NCBI GenBank assembly: GCA_945919795.1
Contig: CAMEJJ010000006.1
Span: forward strand, 62,001 to 126,000
DNA: 64,000 nt
Reading direction: 5' to 3'
Source of the DNA: an uncultured Lachnospiraceae bacterium
GTDB lineage: Bacteria; Bacillota; Clostridia; Lachnospirales; Lachnospiraceae
Shown here: positions 37,179 to 47,006 of the stretch, piece after piece
Position numbering within the stretch: the stretch's first letter is position 1
How the letters are laid out: each line of letters starts with the position of its first letter
Position numbers and translations under genes: made by a program
The notes under the pieces: model-generated
Told to the model about the DNA's origin: nothing
The model's input: the letters and a program-made list of their open reading frames with translations, nothing else
Databases searched by the model: none

Positions 37179-37768
37179 TGGTGTCTCCGATTTTTCATAG
37201 ATAAATATAGTATATCAAATATTTTCACAGAATAAAACACATTCCGACTTTTTTCTTAACATTTTATCTTATATTTTCATTCTAACTTTTTCTTTATACT
37301 TTTCCCTTTTCATATTCATGTTCCCCAATATATATCTTTGCACGGTTCCAACTGTTTGAAGACGAAGTCTGAGTTTTGAAAACGGACATGAGATCATGCT
37401 ATTTTTGACATTTATTTTGCTATTTTTGACATTTTAGATACTTTTTTTCATTTTTTATCAAGCTTTTGTCTTCCAAAAATATATTTTAACAGGCTGAGAT
37501 TCCAAAACAAAACATAAAACGTAATTACAGCCATATATCTAATGTGCATGGTGCAAATTTACTCCCTAATCCCACCAACTTTTAATACACTATCCATGTG
37601 GTTGACATAATGATTGCACAGCAGGGGGTTACAAAAACCGATCAAGCATCATTCGGGCGGTTTTGATGAATATACACAAATCTGTTATCATGTCTTTTTC
37701 ATATCTGATATCACATCTTTTATCACCCTTCTCCTGCTGTGCGCCACAAAATATCAAAGGATGCCGCA
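37179..37768. other. 590-base AT-rich intergenic region
   Basis: It holds a decayed third copy of the AGACGAAGTCTGAG hairpin (37342-37385), a direct repeat of TGCTATTTTTGACATTT at about 37398 and 37419, and a TTGACA at 37602-37607 without a convincing -10. Plus-strand frames at 37614-37854 run into the LytTR gene and look like chance. No gene is supported. Confidence 0.5.
37342..37385. repeat. AGACGAAGTCTGAG hairpin family, copy 3 (decayed)
   Basis: ACGGTTCCAACTGTTTGAAG followed by ACGAAGTCTGAGTTTTGAAA is nearly identical to the loop and inner stem of the copies at 2976 and 53765. Stem mismatches (GGTTCCAA against TTGAAAAC) show decay. It is not at a convergent gene end. Confidence 0.6.
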
Positions 37769-38500
37769 TCAGAGGATTCCGGCTTGCTCCAGATAAGCAC
37801 AGATGTTTTTATAATAAATCTGTCCAAAAGAAATCGAACGGTCTGAGAAAATAATTTTATGATGTTTCATATCAATCCCTGAAACACATCTCATATTAAC
37901 AACAACTCCTTTTGCACACAGCATAAAATCATAATTTCCAAATTTTTGAAGTGTATCGGTTCCAGTACAGTTTGTAATACTAAATTGTTCCGTATAAGTA
38001 TAGACTATAGCATATTTTTTATGGTGTTCTATGTAAAGAATTTCTGAAATACGAACACTTTTTATTACTCCACCGCATTTAAAATAAGCAAACTTTTTTT
38101 CTATTTTGTATTTATGAAATTTTAGTGCATTTTCGATGAGTTCCTGAGCATAGTTTTGGTCAAATTGGGGTTCCATAATTCCAAAACAGTGAAGTTCTCC
38201 CAGAAAATGCCGGATATTTACTTCATCTGTTGTGATAACGATAATCGGGACAAATGCAGTTTCTTCTTTTTGCCTTACCTGTTCAATAAAACGAATTCTG
38301 GAATCGTCATAACGGTGCTCCATAAACACTCTGACAAAAATCAATTCAATATTTCTGCAAAATATAATCCGATATGCTTCTTCCAAATCCGTTGTCCGCA
38401 ACACATCAGCATGTTCACACATTTCTCCAATCAGCCTGCATAACCGGTTCAGTTGCTTGCTCTTCCCGTCCAATACCAGTATTTGTTTTTTGTTCTTCAT
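37769..38500 (-). CDS. LytTR transcriptional regulator with degenerate receiver
   Basis: 243 residues. The N-terminal half has receiver-like fold spacing (QILVLDGKSKQ at 6-16; FVPIIVITTDE near 80-92), but the phospho-acceptor position reads IFVRVF with Arg57, and the usual acidic pair is reduced to one Asp. The C-terminal half is a LytTR DNA-binding domain (VRISEILYIEHHKKYAIVYT, FMLCAKGVVVNMRCV, IIFSDRSISFGQIYYK). Classical aspartyl phosphorylation is therefore unlikely. AGGAGG stands before the ATG. No partner kinase is adjacent. Confidence 0.82.
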   Translation of the reverse strand: MKNKKQILVLDGKSKQLNRLCRLIGEMCEHADVLRTTDLEEAYRIIFCRNIELIFVRVFMEHRYDDSRIRFIEQVRQKEETAFVPIIVITTDEVNIRHFLGELHCFGIMEPQFDQNYAQELIENALKFHKYKIEKKFAYFKCGGVIKSVRISEILYIEHHKKYAIVYTYTEQFSITNCTGTDTLQKFGNYDFMLCAKGVVVNMRCVSGIDMKHHKIIFSDRSISFGQIYYKNICAYLEQAGIL

Positions 38501-38525
38501 TTAATAACCCTCCTTCAAAATAAAA

Positions 38526-38567
38526 AATCCCCAAAACAAATCTATTTCATTTGTTTTTGAGGATTTT
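38526..38567 (-). terminator. Terminator of argJ
   Basis: On the minus strand AAAATCCTCAAAAACAAA pairs with TTTGTTTTGGGGATTTTT around an eight-base loop, ending in a T-run. It lies about 135 bases past the argJ stop and before the LytTR gene. Confidence 0.75.
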
Positions 38568-38701
38568 CTCTCAATACTATTAAATTTTATAAGCTTAACA
38601 TAGTAACAAGCATCTTACTTTTCTATTGAAATTCCATTAAAATGGCATATAAATTGATTTTTCGAACACCAAGAATGCAATAACATGGCAGAACATGATT
38701 T

Positions 38702-39946
38702 TTAAGAACGATAATCACCATTTATCTTTACATAATCGTAAGTCAAATCGCATCCCCACGCCTTTGCGTGCTCGATACCCTGATGTAAATCAATTTGAAT
38801 AGATATCTCATCGGAAGACAGAATTTTGGCAGCTTTCTCTTCTGAGAAATCAACGCCGGAACCATTTTTACAGACAGCAATATTTCCAAACTCCGATTCC
38901 AAATTAACATCCACTTTGTCAATATCAAAATCAGCTTCTGCATATCCGATGGCACATAAGATTCGTCCCCAGTTGGCATCTTCTCCAAACATGGCACATT
39001 TAAACAATGGTGAGCGTATGACACTTTTAGCAACAATGATGGCTGTATCCTGATCGGGAGCCCCCTTCACTTCACATTCTAAAAGTTTTGTTGCTCCCTC
39101 GCCATCTTTTGCAAGCATTTTCGTTAAATTCATCAAAACAAGATACAATGCTGTGCAAAACGTATCATAATCTTCATTTTCCGTAACAATCTTTGGATTT
39201 TGTGCGGCACCGTTTGCCAGAACACAAAGCATATCGTTGGTAGACTGATCACCGTCAACACTCAGACAATTATATGTAATTTTGACAATCCGGCTCAGTG
39301 CTTTTTGTAATAGAGAAACATCTATAGAAACGTCTGTTGTAACAAAATTCAAGGTAGTAGCCATATTGGGATGAATCATTCCGCTTCCCTTGGCCATACC
39401 GCCAAGAGTCACTTTCTTTCCGCCGATTTCAAACGTTACGGCAACTTCTTTCATAACCGTATCCGTTGTCATTATGGCATATTCCGCTTTCCCGTGATTA
39501 GCAGCAGCTAACCCAGAAACCAATTCATCGATATGAGATTCTATCGGTTCAATGGGAAGAACCTGTCCGATGACTCCTGTAGATGCAACAATCACTTCAT
39601 CGACCGGAATGCTAAGCGCTTCGGCAGCCAGTTGTGCCATCCGCTCCGCCTTTGCTTCTCCGTCTGCATTGCAGGTATTTGCATTTTTACTGTTTGCAAT
39701 AATGGCTCTTGCTTTATTACCACTCATCTGCAAATGTTTTTTGGTAACCAAAATCGGTGCACCTTTTACTTTATTCTGTGTATAAACAGCAGCCGTATCG
39801 CAGACACGTTCACTGTATACCAATGCCAAATCGTTTTTTTCTTTATCCGGATTTAATCCGCAGTTTAGTCCGTTTGCAACAAAGCCTGTTGCCGCACACA
39901 CACCACCTTCCACATACGTAAATCCAGGTTGTTCTGTAAATTTCAT
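38702..39946 (-). CDS. argJ: Bifunctional ornithine acetyltransferase/N-acetylglutamate synthase
   Basis: About 414 residues. The self-cleavage site is MAKGSGMIHPNMATTL: cleavage before Thr197 gives alpha and beta chains, with Thr197 as nucleophile. IANSKNANTCNAD and STGVIGQ are also typical. It recycles the acetyl group in arginine synthesis. I chose the ATG at 39946, with AGGAG upstream; an ATG 36 codons earlier (40054) would overlap trmO and adds non-conserved residues. No other arg genes are nearby, which is unusual since argJ often sits with argB/C/D. Confidence 0.95.
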   Translation of the reverse strand: MKFTEQPGFTYVEGGVCAATGFVANGLNCGLNPDKEKNDLALVYSERVCDTAAVYTQNKVKGAPILVTKKHLQMSGNKARAIIANSKNANTCNADGEAKAERMAQLAAEALSIPVDEVIVASTGVIGQVLPIEPIESHIDELVSGLAAANHGKAEYAIMTTDTVMKEVAVTFEIGGKKVTLGGMAKGSGMIHPNMATTLNFVTTDVSIDVSLLQKALSRIVKITYNCLSVDGDQSTNDMLCVLANGAAQNPKIVTENEDYDTFCTALYLVLMNLTKMLAKDGEGATKLLECEVKGAPDQDTAIIVAKSVIRSPLFKCAMFGEDANWGRILCAIGYAEADFDIDKVDVNLESEFGNIAVCKNGSGVDFSEEKAAKILSSDEISIQIDLHQGIEHAKAWGCDLTYDYVKINGDYRS

Positions 39947-40034
39947 GATCCTAACTCCTCTGTCATTCCTTTTGTTATCTAATTCTGTCTTTTCTATTTT
40001 GCTTTCTTTGCTATGAAATCTTTCTGAATGAATT

Positions 40035-40712
40035 CTATATTCTTGTAATTTCACAAACAGTTAACGTCTCGCCGCAGACCTTAAAGCGAATATTGTATGA
40101 TTCATAAGTCAATCCCCATATCCGTGTTTCGTCGTCAATGAATGCCGTTCTCGGGTCCTGCTCTAGCAGTTCAATCACAGTCTGCCTGATCTGCATGGGA
40201 AGCTTTTCTAGCAATTCATTCGGACACACAACATGCAGATGATGTGCAAACACTTCACCGGCAAAGCCTGCCGTTGCATCCGGATAACTGTCTGCGTATG
40301 GTAAATATGGTTTTATATCATAAATAGGGGTTTTGTCAAGCATATCCACACCGGAAACCCGCAATAAATATCCCTTTTTTTCATCAGAAATGATTTCTTC
40401 CAGTTTTACTACCGACATCCCAATCGGATTGGGTCTAAAAGGAGATCTGGTCGCAAATACGCCCATCCTTTTTCGCCCGCCTAAACGAGGCGGTGTTACC
40501 GTAGCGGCCCAGTGCTCTTTTTGAGATGCGGAAAATCCCCATAAAACCCAGATATGGGAATATCCTTCCAACCCACGCAAAGCTTCCTTACTGCGAAATT
40601 GAGGCAAAAACTCAATTATCCCCTGTGCGTCTTTTACCAATCCGCTTTGTCTGGGAATTCCAAACTTTTCCTTAAAACCGGTATGAATGACTGCAATCTG
40701 TTTGATTTCCAT
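40035..40712 (-). CDS. trmO: tRNA (t6A37)-N6-methyltransferase TrmO
   Basis: 225 residues of the TsaA/YaeB family. The signature RSPFRPNPIGMS (about 91-102), the HIWVLWGF segment, and the C-terminal YDIKPYLPYAD are present. TrmO uses SAM to methylate t6A at position 37 of some threonine tRNAs. A C-terminal extension after residue 150 matches the longer bacterial form. Confidence 0.9.
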   Translation of the reverse strand: MEIKQIAVIHTGFKEKFGIPRQSGLVKDAQGIIEFLPQFRSKEALRGLEGYSHIWVLWGFSASQKEHWAATVTPPRLGGRKRMGVFATRSPFRPNPIGMSVVKLEEIISDEKKGYLLRVSGVDMLDKTPIYDIKPYLPYADSYPDATAGFAGEVFAHHLHVVCPNELLEKLPMQIRQTVIELLEQDPRTAFIDDETRIWGLTYESYNIRFKVCGETLTVCEITRI

Positions 40713-40725
40713 GATATATCATTTC

Positions 40726-41028
40726 CTAATTGCTTATATTTACGTTTTTGTTTAAAACAAACGCAATCTCTTCCTGTTTAAGCTTTGGCATCTTCTCAAG
40801 TTCTTCTTTTGAAAATGATCCCGCCTCATCTGCAGAAATCAGTTCCCGCAAAAGAACTTCATGATGCTCAACGGGAATATATGCATCCTGCGCTTTCCCC
40901 GATACCGATTTCAAATGATAGTAATACACACCCTCGCCGGCTTCTTTTTTAGCAGAAAGCTTTACAATATCCGCAACTTTACATACTCCCATTGTATCAC
41001 TGTAAATATATTGCTTTTTTTCAAACAT
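40726..41028 (-). CDS. Short CarD/TRCF-RID-like protein
   Basis: 100 residues. The N-terminal 60 residues fit the CarD/TRCF RNA-polymerase-interaction fold: a Tyr-x-x-x-Gly-Val-x-x-Val start, then GVYYYHLKSV and AYIPVEHHEVLLRELIS. The usual C-terminal helical DNA-binding part of CarD is missing apart from a short acidic helix. AGGAG stands six bases before the ATG. Transcription modulation through RNA polymerase is inferred from the family only. Confidence 0.65.
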   Translation of the reverse strand: MFEKKQYIYSDTMGVCKVADIVKLSAKKEAGEGVYYYHLKSVSGKAQDAYIPVEHHEVLLRELISADEAGSFSKEELEKMPKLKQEEIAFVLNKNVNISN

Positions 41029-41111
41029 GGTATCTCCTGTTCTATCGATCTTTTACTCTTTCGTTCTTTTCTTTTGCCTTTTCTTCTTTATTTGGCTCAT
41101 TTTATTTTCCA

Positions 41112-41147
41112 TGATACCAACAGAATGCTACGCACTTTGTAGTATCA
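41112..41147. repeat. TGATACCA dispersed element, copy D (minimal)
   Basis: TGATACCA (41112-41119), AATGCTACGCACTTTGT, then AGTATCA (41141-41147). It is the 36-bp outer module alone, lying between the CarD-like gene and the end of the 1316-residue kinase gene, eight bases from the latter's stop. Confidence 0.7.
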
Positions 41148-41154
41148 CTTTACG

Positions 41155-44100
41155 CTATTGCTCCGATCCGTTTAACTCGTTCATCAACCGGATTAACTCA
41201 TTTTCATTTGCAAAAAAGGTATCAAACAAAATCGGTTCGAAGGCCTCTCCCCTGTCATGCTTCATAATATCATATGCTTTTTCAAATGACATGCCTTCTT
41301 TATACTGGCGTTTAGATACTAATGCGTCAAAAACATCCACCACAGCCAAAATGCGGGCACACAACGGAATATTTTCACCGGAAAGCCCATCCGGATATCC
41401 GCCTCCATTCCACTTTTCATGGTGGTGTGCTGCCAGCTTTTCTGCCATATCCACAAATTCCCGGTCAACAATTCTGGTCATATTTTCCCGAATCAGCTTT
41501 CCTCCTGCGGCAGCATGTCCTTTCATAATCTCATATTCTTCAGCATCCAGCTTGCCGGGCTTTTGTAAAATACGGTCCGGAACCGTAATTTTTCCGATAT
41601 CATGAAGTGGAGCGGCCTTTTTCATATAATCGATAAAGGTAGATGTCAAATCTTGTGCATACACACCTCGTTCCAGCATCTTATCCATAAGAAAACCTGC
41701 ATAAATAGTCGTACGCTTAACATGCTCTCCGGTAGTACCATCCCGACTTTCAATCAGATTTGCCATACTGAAAATAATATCCTGTTGCAGTTGGGTAATA
41801 CGCTGCAACTGCTTTTGAACCATACGTTCCAGATTTTTACGATAATCTTCTAATTCCAGAGTACGGCGCACTCGATAACGTAAAATTGCAGGAACAAACG
41901 GTTTTCCGATGTAATCCACAGCTCCCATTTCAAAACAGGTTTCTTCTGTTTTTTCACTTCGATCAGCTGTCAGGAAAATAACTGGAATTTTACAATAGCT
42001 GCTGTGGGAACGTATCACGGACATGACGGCAAAGCCATCCATTTCCGGCATCTGAATATCTAACAAAATCAAGTCCGGCTCCGTCGTTTCCAAAAATGCC
42101 AAAGCTTCTTCTCCGGAAGAAATCTTTTTGATATCATAGTCAGCTGAAAGTAACTTCTCTGCCAGTGTCAGATTGATGGTATCATCATCCACAACCAAAA
42201 TCAGTTTCCTTGCACGGTAAGTCAGATGCTTTTGCGTAGTAATCGCTTCTGAAAGACGATCTTCATGATCTGATTCGAGCTCTCTCTTAATCACATTTTC
42301 ATCCGGAATCTCTTCCGTCTGTGTTGGCTCAATCATGGTCTGTATTTCATTTAAAACACATTCATAATGAACACACAAATCTTCAAAGCCCGCATCAATA
42401 ACCGCCACATCCATGGCTTTGGCTGCCATTTCCATCTGTTTAGCTTCCTCTGACAGCTCCTTGGCACCTATACTTAACGATGTACTCTTTAATGCATGAA
42501 CAAGGATCGCATAATTGTCCCAGTCTTTTTTCTCATAATACTCACGCATGCCAAACACGTATTTGTCGCGCTGTGAGAGATAAGTCTTTAAAATTTCCAG
42601 ATACATCTCCTCACTACCCGCACAATAAGTCAGACCGGTCTGTGTATCGATTAAAGGTGTCTTCTCTTCTGATTCCTGTACAATCTCTACGTTTTCTTCT
42701 AAAACTGCATCTTCCTTTTCGGAATCATTTTTTGATAAATCAATCCACTTGTCTGTTGGAAGCACATCTTTCAATACATTTTCAAGAGCAGCCGGATCCA
42801 GCGGTTTTGAAAGATAGTCACTAAATCCCATGTCCAAATATCTTTCTTTACTTCCCGCTACCGCATTGGCAGTCAAAATCACAACCGGAACATTCTCACA
42901 TCCGTCCAGCTTTCTAAGGCGTTGCAAGGTCTCTACTCCGTCCATTTCCGGCATCATATGATCCATTAAAATCAGATCAAATTTATGAACCGAACAAAGC
43001 GCAAGGCATTCTGCACCTCCTGTTGCCGACATGATGGAAATTTCCGTGCCCTTCAACAGTCCCTGAACGACCTTGATATTCATCTCATTATCATCTACCA
43101 CCAAAAGTTCTACTTCCGGCGCAATAAAGGAAATATGATGTATTTCTCCTTCCTTTTCTGCATGACTGCTCAAATCTCCCACAGTCTCTTTTCCGACTAC
43201 TTTCTGGGGTATGGTAACAAGAAAACGGGAGCCCTTTTGATATTCACTTTCGACCCGTATTTCTCCATTCATTTCATCGACAAGCCGCTTTGTGATACTA
43301 AGTCCCAGCCCGGTTCCCTCAATGGAACGGTTTTTATCCGTATCCAACCTCGAAAAACTCTGATAAATGATTTCCTGATCTTCTTTTTTAATACCGCATC
43401 CGGTATCTTCAACTTCTATCAAAAGTTGTATCACATCATGATCGATTCCACGCATACCAAATGACAAAGAAACCGATCCCTCTTTCGTATATTTTACGGC
43501 ATTGCTTGTAAGCTGATTAACAATCTGACGAATCCTCTTTTCATCCCCCTGTAAAACATTGGGAAGATTTTCATCCACATGAATTTTAACCTCTAATTCA
43601 TGGCTTTCTGCTTTCGCCTTCAAACTACCTTTCGCATCCTGAATTAAATCCGATAAGGAATACGGCATCTGCGATAAATGCATTTTTCCGGCATCGATTT
43701 CCGAAAAATCCAGAATATCACGAATCAGAGACAACAGATTTTTTCCGGCGTTTTGTATTCCTCTTGCATATAACTGCACATTTTCATCACGATTCTCACG
43801 CAAAATCATTTCATTCATCCCCAGAATCGTGTTGATGGGAGTTCTTAATTCATGTGACATATTGGCAAGGAATTTGGTTTTCGCCTCATTGGCAAGCATA
43901 ACTCTCTGTTTGTTGGTTTCGGATTCCAAAATATCCCGTCCGGTTTTAAAACAAGCAAAAAAGAGCAGAAAAACAATGCCGATACACATAGCAGTTCCGC
44001 TTCTTAAAAATGATTGCATGTAATACAGAACAACTTCAGCTACTCCGGCCAAAACCACTACCACAAGTCCTACGCCGACCAGATAATATTCTCGAAACAT

Positions 44101-45105
44101 TTTCTTTTTGACATCCATAAGCATCGTGAAAATAATCATCACAATTGTGGCAATAATAAAAATATGCGTCAAAATCAGACTATCCAGAAACTGAACAGTT
44201 TTTGTCAACTCTAAAACAGTAACTGCCAGAACATCAAAAAGTGCATACGCAAACAAAACGGCATACAACTTCTCATACCGTTTCTTTTGCAACTCATTGA
44301 TATACAATCCCAAGGACAGAGGTCCCAGAATTAGGGAATAAAAGGTCAGTGCCGTTAAAACGGATACATTCGGAAAAAGCAGTTGTCTGAATTCATTTTC
44401 TGAAAACAGCCATAAGGATAAGAAAAACGTACACAAAGCCAGATATTTCAACTCGAATGGTTTTTTGAAAACAGCGGTCAACACCACACAGACACCAACA
44501 CACAGGATGGAAACACATATGATGATAAACTGAAGCAGGGTAACTAACCCGTATTCTTTAAAGAAGCTCAGCCAAATGCTGTATTTATCGCCAATTAATA
44601 CCTCACTGGTCTTCCCTGTAAAAGACGAATCCGTCCGTGTAATCACCGTCAGAGTTTTGCCGGCATCGGAAGCGTGAATAGGAACAAAAATATATGCGGT
44701 CGGGCTCAGGCTGCCAAAGAGCCTGCTATCCTGTGTTGAATAACTTTGTCTGTAAATACCGTCAACATAGAAACGCATATCCTGCCAGTAGCTTCTAAAG
44801 CAAAGATTTGTCTGTCCGTATATGGCTTTGGGAAGAGTTGTCTCATAAACAACATCTTCTCCACGCTCTGCTTTTACGCTACCCGGAAATTCAGCCTGTT
44901 CTGTCGAACCATCCTGACGGACATGTACCCAGTCTGTTACAAAAACAGTACTTTTTTGCTCGGAAGCAGTCTGCTGAAGTGCCTGTGTTATTCCTTCATT
45001 TGGCAAAATGATTTCACCCAGAATAAAAAACAACATCAGAGCGCATGCCAGAAGTGCAAATGTATTTTTAATAAAACGAATCCATTTATTATCTTTTGTA
45101 ATCAT
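41155..45105 (-). CDS. Multi-domain hybrid kinase: 7TM-HK-REC-HPt-REC-HD-GYP
   Basis: 1316 residues. In order: one membrane segment (12-31), a jelly-roll sensor (about 55-170), seven membrane segments (185-390), HisKA His418 (NMSHELRTPINT), HATPase (SNAVKY, DTGCGIKKED, GTGLGL), receiver 1 Asp715, HPt His870 (HALKSTSLSIGA), receiver 2 Asp1016 (LILLDIQMPEMDGF), a coiled coil (1085-1112), and HD-GYP with His1168-Asp1169 and GYP at 1236-1238. Every catalytic residue is intact. One chain therefore senses, relays phosphate and probably degrades cyclic di-GMP. It resembles the two-gene system at 11740-16443 fused in one protein. GAGGA stands before the ATG. Confidence 0.94.
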   Translation of the reverse strand: MITKDNKWIRFIKNTFALLACALMLFFILGEIILPNEGITQALQQTASEQKSTVFVTDWVHVRQDGSTEQAEFPGSVKAERGEDVVYETTLPKAIYGQTNLCFRSYWQDMRFYVDGIYRQSYSTQDSRLFGSLSPTAYIFVPIHASDAGKTLTVITRTDSSFTGKTSEVLIGDKYSIWLSFFKEYGLVTLLQFIIICVSILCVGVCVVLTAVFKKPFELKYLALCTFFLSLWLFSENEFRQLLFPNVSVLTALTFYSLILGPLSLGLYINELQKKRYEKLYAVLFAYALFDVLAVTVLELTKTVQFLDSLILTHIFIIATIVMIIFTMLMDVKKKMFREYYLVGVGLVVVVLAGVAEVVLYYMQSFLRSGTAMCIGIVFLLFFACFKTGRDILESETNKQRVMLANEAKTKFLANMSHELRTPINTILGMNEMILRENRDENVQLYARGIQNAGKNLLSLIRDILDFSEIDAGKMHLSQMPYSLSDLIQDAKGSLKAKAESHELEVKIHVDENLPNVLQGDEKRIRQIVNQLTSNAVKYTKEGSVSLSFGMRGIDHDVIQLLIEVEDTGCGIKKEDQEIIYQSFSRLDTDKNRSIEGTGLGLSITKRLVDEMNGEIRVESEYQKGSRFLVTIPQKVVGKETVGDLSSHAEKEGEIHHISFIAPEVELLVVDDNEMNIKVVQGLLKGTEISIMSATGGAECLALCSVHKFDLILMDHMMPEMDGVETLQRLRKLDGCENVPVVILTANAVAGSKERYLDMGFSDYLSKPLDPAALENVLKDVLPTDKWIDLSKNDSEKEDAVLEENVEIVQESEEKTPLIDTQTGLTYCAGSEEMYLEILKTYLSQRDKYVFGMREYYEKKDWDNYAILVHALKSTSLSIGAKELSEEAKQMEMAAKAMDVAVIDAGFEDLCVHYECVLNEIQTMIEPTQTEEIPDENVIKRELESDHEDRLSEAITTQKHLTYRARKLILVVDDDTINLTLAEKLLSADYDIKKISSGEEALAFLETTEPDLILLDIQMPEMDGFAVMSVIRSHSSYCKIPVIFLTADRSEKTEETCFEMGAVDYIGKPFVPAILRYRVRRTLELEDYRKNLERMVQKQLQRITQLQQDIIFSMANLIESRDGTTGEHVKRTTIYAGFLMDKMLERGVYAQDLTSTFIDYMKKAAPLHDIGKITVPDRILQKPGKLDAEEYEIMKGHAAAGGKLIRENMTRIVDREFVDMAEKLAAHHHEKWNGGGYPDGLSGENIPLCARILAVVDVFDALVSKRQYKEGMSFEKAYDIMKHDRGEAFEPILFDTFFANENELIRLMNELNGSEQ

Positions 45106-45129
45106 GTTTTATCCTCTTTTTTGTTTCCA

Positions 45130-45217
45130 TGATACCAACGGATTGCTACGCACTTTGTGCTCCCGCAATCCGTAAAACATTTGAAATCCACCCTAAACGG
45201 GCGACTTACTAGTATCA
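45130..45217. repeat. TGATACCA dispersed element, copy E
   Basis: 88 bp: TGATACCA at 45130, ACGGATTGCTACGCAC, GCAATCCGTAAAACAT, GAAATCCACCCTAAACGG, ending AGTATCA at 45217. It carries modules 3 and 4 of the copy at 10421 in reverse order. ATTGC-GCAAT can pair within it. It lies between the fused kinase gene and the protease gene. Confidence 0.8.
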
Positions 45218-45252
45218 TTGTATCACATCGCAAAAAATAGAAAAGAAAAAAA

Positions 45253-46998
45253 TTATAATTCCGGATTTCGAATACACAATGCGCCAAAACCTGTTTTTTC
45301 ATTAATATCTGTCTCATCTTCCGGCAATCTTCTCGCATGTTCTGCCAGATACGCCTTACACTTTTCCCCGTACAGATAAGGATTATTTCCCATGACAATT
45401 CCATCCTGCATCAATCTTGCTGCCGCTCCAGTTACAAAAGGAGTAGCAAAACTGGTTCCGTTTACCCGCTCTATACCCGCTTCTGTTTGTGTCAATACCG
45501 AAACACCGGATGCCACCAGTTCCGGTTTTACGAAAAACAGATTATGATCCATCGCCTTTGCCACATATCCTCTTCCCGAAAATTCTGCATAAGAGCGGTA
45601 ATTAATATTATAAGCACCTACAGATATCACTCTTTGCGCTGTCGCAGGTATCGTAATAGTAAGCTCCGGTGTGGGTTGTAAAAACGCCGTATCCCTGCTT
45701 CTTGCCAAGGATGACGGAAGAAATAAATTATAGTTTCCAGATTTTATGTAAACCTTCTGCATTTCCAATTCCCACGTTCCGGCATTAATTTCCGGATTTC
45801 CCGTAAATAAAAAAAAGATTTCCCGCTTCATGGTATAAGGCTGAGCCGTGCCGATATAAAGCAGAATATCCGTATTCTGCAAACGGGTTCTGACTGTTCT
45901 TCCCCTTGTAATATTCGTTTCAAACGTGATGGATTCGCCATTGGGAGAAGAAAACCGGATGATGTACTGGTCCACAGCCAAAAACCATAGCTGCAAATTA
46001 CAGGTGCGCTGATAATAACCGATTCGGAAGAAAATACTTTTTCTGTTTTCACTCTGTGAGAATCTCCCACCGGTATGCCCACCCGCGGCACCTTCATTCC
46101 CGGCTCCGACACATATGACCATTCTTCCTGTCTGTGCCACTTCATTAATAAAGCTTTCTAAAATAGAAGTTCCGTCATGCGGACCGTATGAATTTCCAAA
46201 ACTCAGATTCACAGCCATCGGCAGATTCAATTCGATACACTTACGTTGTACATAATCAAAGGCCCTCATAACAGATGTAGTCAAAGGAAAACTTCTTTGA
46301 TTTTTTGTATTGAGCTTTACAACAATCAGCCATGCCTTTGGAGCTGCTCCGATTAATTCCAAATCCACGCTTCCGTCTTTTCTCCTTCCGTTTCCTGCCG
46401 CAATGGAAGCCACTCTCGTTCCATGTCCTGTCTCATCCCAAACGATTCTGTTTTCCGAAAATGTCCCTTCTGTTTTATTTTGTTCCCGAATATACGTATT
46501 GATATCTTCCTGCGTATATTCTGTCCGGGTCGTCTGATCAAAAAAGAACAGAACGCGACTGCTGTTGTCTTCATTTTGAAAACAGGGAAGCATAACATCA
46601 AGACCGCTGTCAATCAAAGCAATACAAACACCTTCTCCCGTCAAAGAATTATCATTTTCCCCTCCGGTTGTGACATTCTCCATACACGCGGCAAGATTTC
46701 CCATCAGATCCTGCTCATATAATTCTTTTGGTTTTTCAGCATATTCCACCTGCTCATGCAAAAGAAACTCTTCGATGCATTCTTCCGGCAACGTTACTAT
46801 GGCATATCCAAACTGCAATGGTTCTATCCGAATTTCAAAATCTTCATATTGCAGAATATCCCCATGATATTTTATGATAATTTCCCATTTTCCATCTGCT
46901 TCAATCCCTGCAGACAGTACATCCGACTCTTTTAATTCCTGCGTCGTTGCATCCATGGAAAGGATTAGCAAATCCTCCGCTTTCTGACTAATCTCCAT
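45253..46998 (-). CDS. Subtilisin-family (S8) protease, Csp-like
   Basis: About 581 residues. The triad is intact: Asp130 (ALIDSGLDV), His192 (DETGHGTRVASIAAGNG) and Ser516 (NGTSFATPFVTGAA), numbered from the chosen start. A 200-residue insertion between the oxyanion Asn region (GAGNEGAAGG) and the Ser motif resembles the jelly-roll domain of clostridial Csp germination proteases. An N-terminal prodomain-like region (1-100) has no signal peptide. The ATG at 46998 is chosen over an in-frame GTG at 47007. GAAGGG is eight bases upstream and lies in a hairpin arm. Germination is inferred from the family. Confidence 0.85.
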   Translation of the reverse strand: MEISQKAEDLLILSMDATTQELKESDVLSAGIEADGKWEIIIKYHGDILQYEDFEIRIEPLQFGYAIVTLPEECIEEFLLHEQVEYAEKPKELYEQDLMGNLAACMENVTTGGENDNSLTGEGVCIALIDSGLDVMLPCFQNEDNSSRVLFFFDQTTRTEYTQEDINTYIREQNKTEGTFSENRIVWDETGHGTRVASIAAGNGRRKDGSVDLELIGAAPKAWLIVVKLNTKNQRSFPLTTSVMRAFDYVQRKCIELNLPMAVNLSFGNSYGPHDGTSILESFINEVAQTGRMVICVGAGNEGAAGGHTGGRFSQSENRKSIFFRIGYYQRTCNLQLWFLAVDQYIIRFSSPNGESITFETNITRGRTVRTRLQNTDILLYIGTAQPYTMKREIFFLFTGNPEINAGTWELEMQKVYIKSGNYNLFLPSSLARSRDTAFLQPTPELTITIPATAQRVISVGAYNINYRSYAEFSGRGYVAKAMDHNLFFVKPELVASGVSVLTQTEAGIERVNGTSFATPFVTGAAARLMQDGIVMGNNPYLYGEKCKAYLAEHARRLPEDETDINEKTGFGALCIRNPEL

Positions 46999-47006
46999 AA
47001 AAAACA

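Noticed and set aside
37614..37854. Two plus-strand frames of about 60 codons beside the LytTR gene
   Set aside because: They overlap the conserved LytTR C-terminus, lack ribosome binding sites and show no recognisable sequence.
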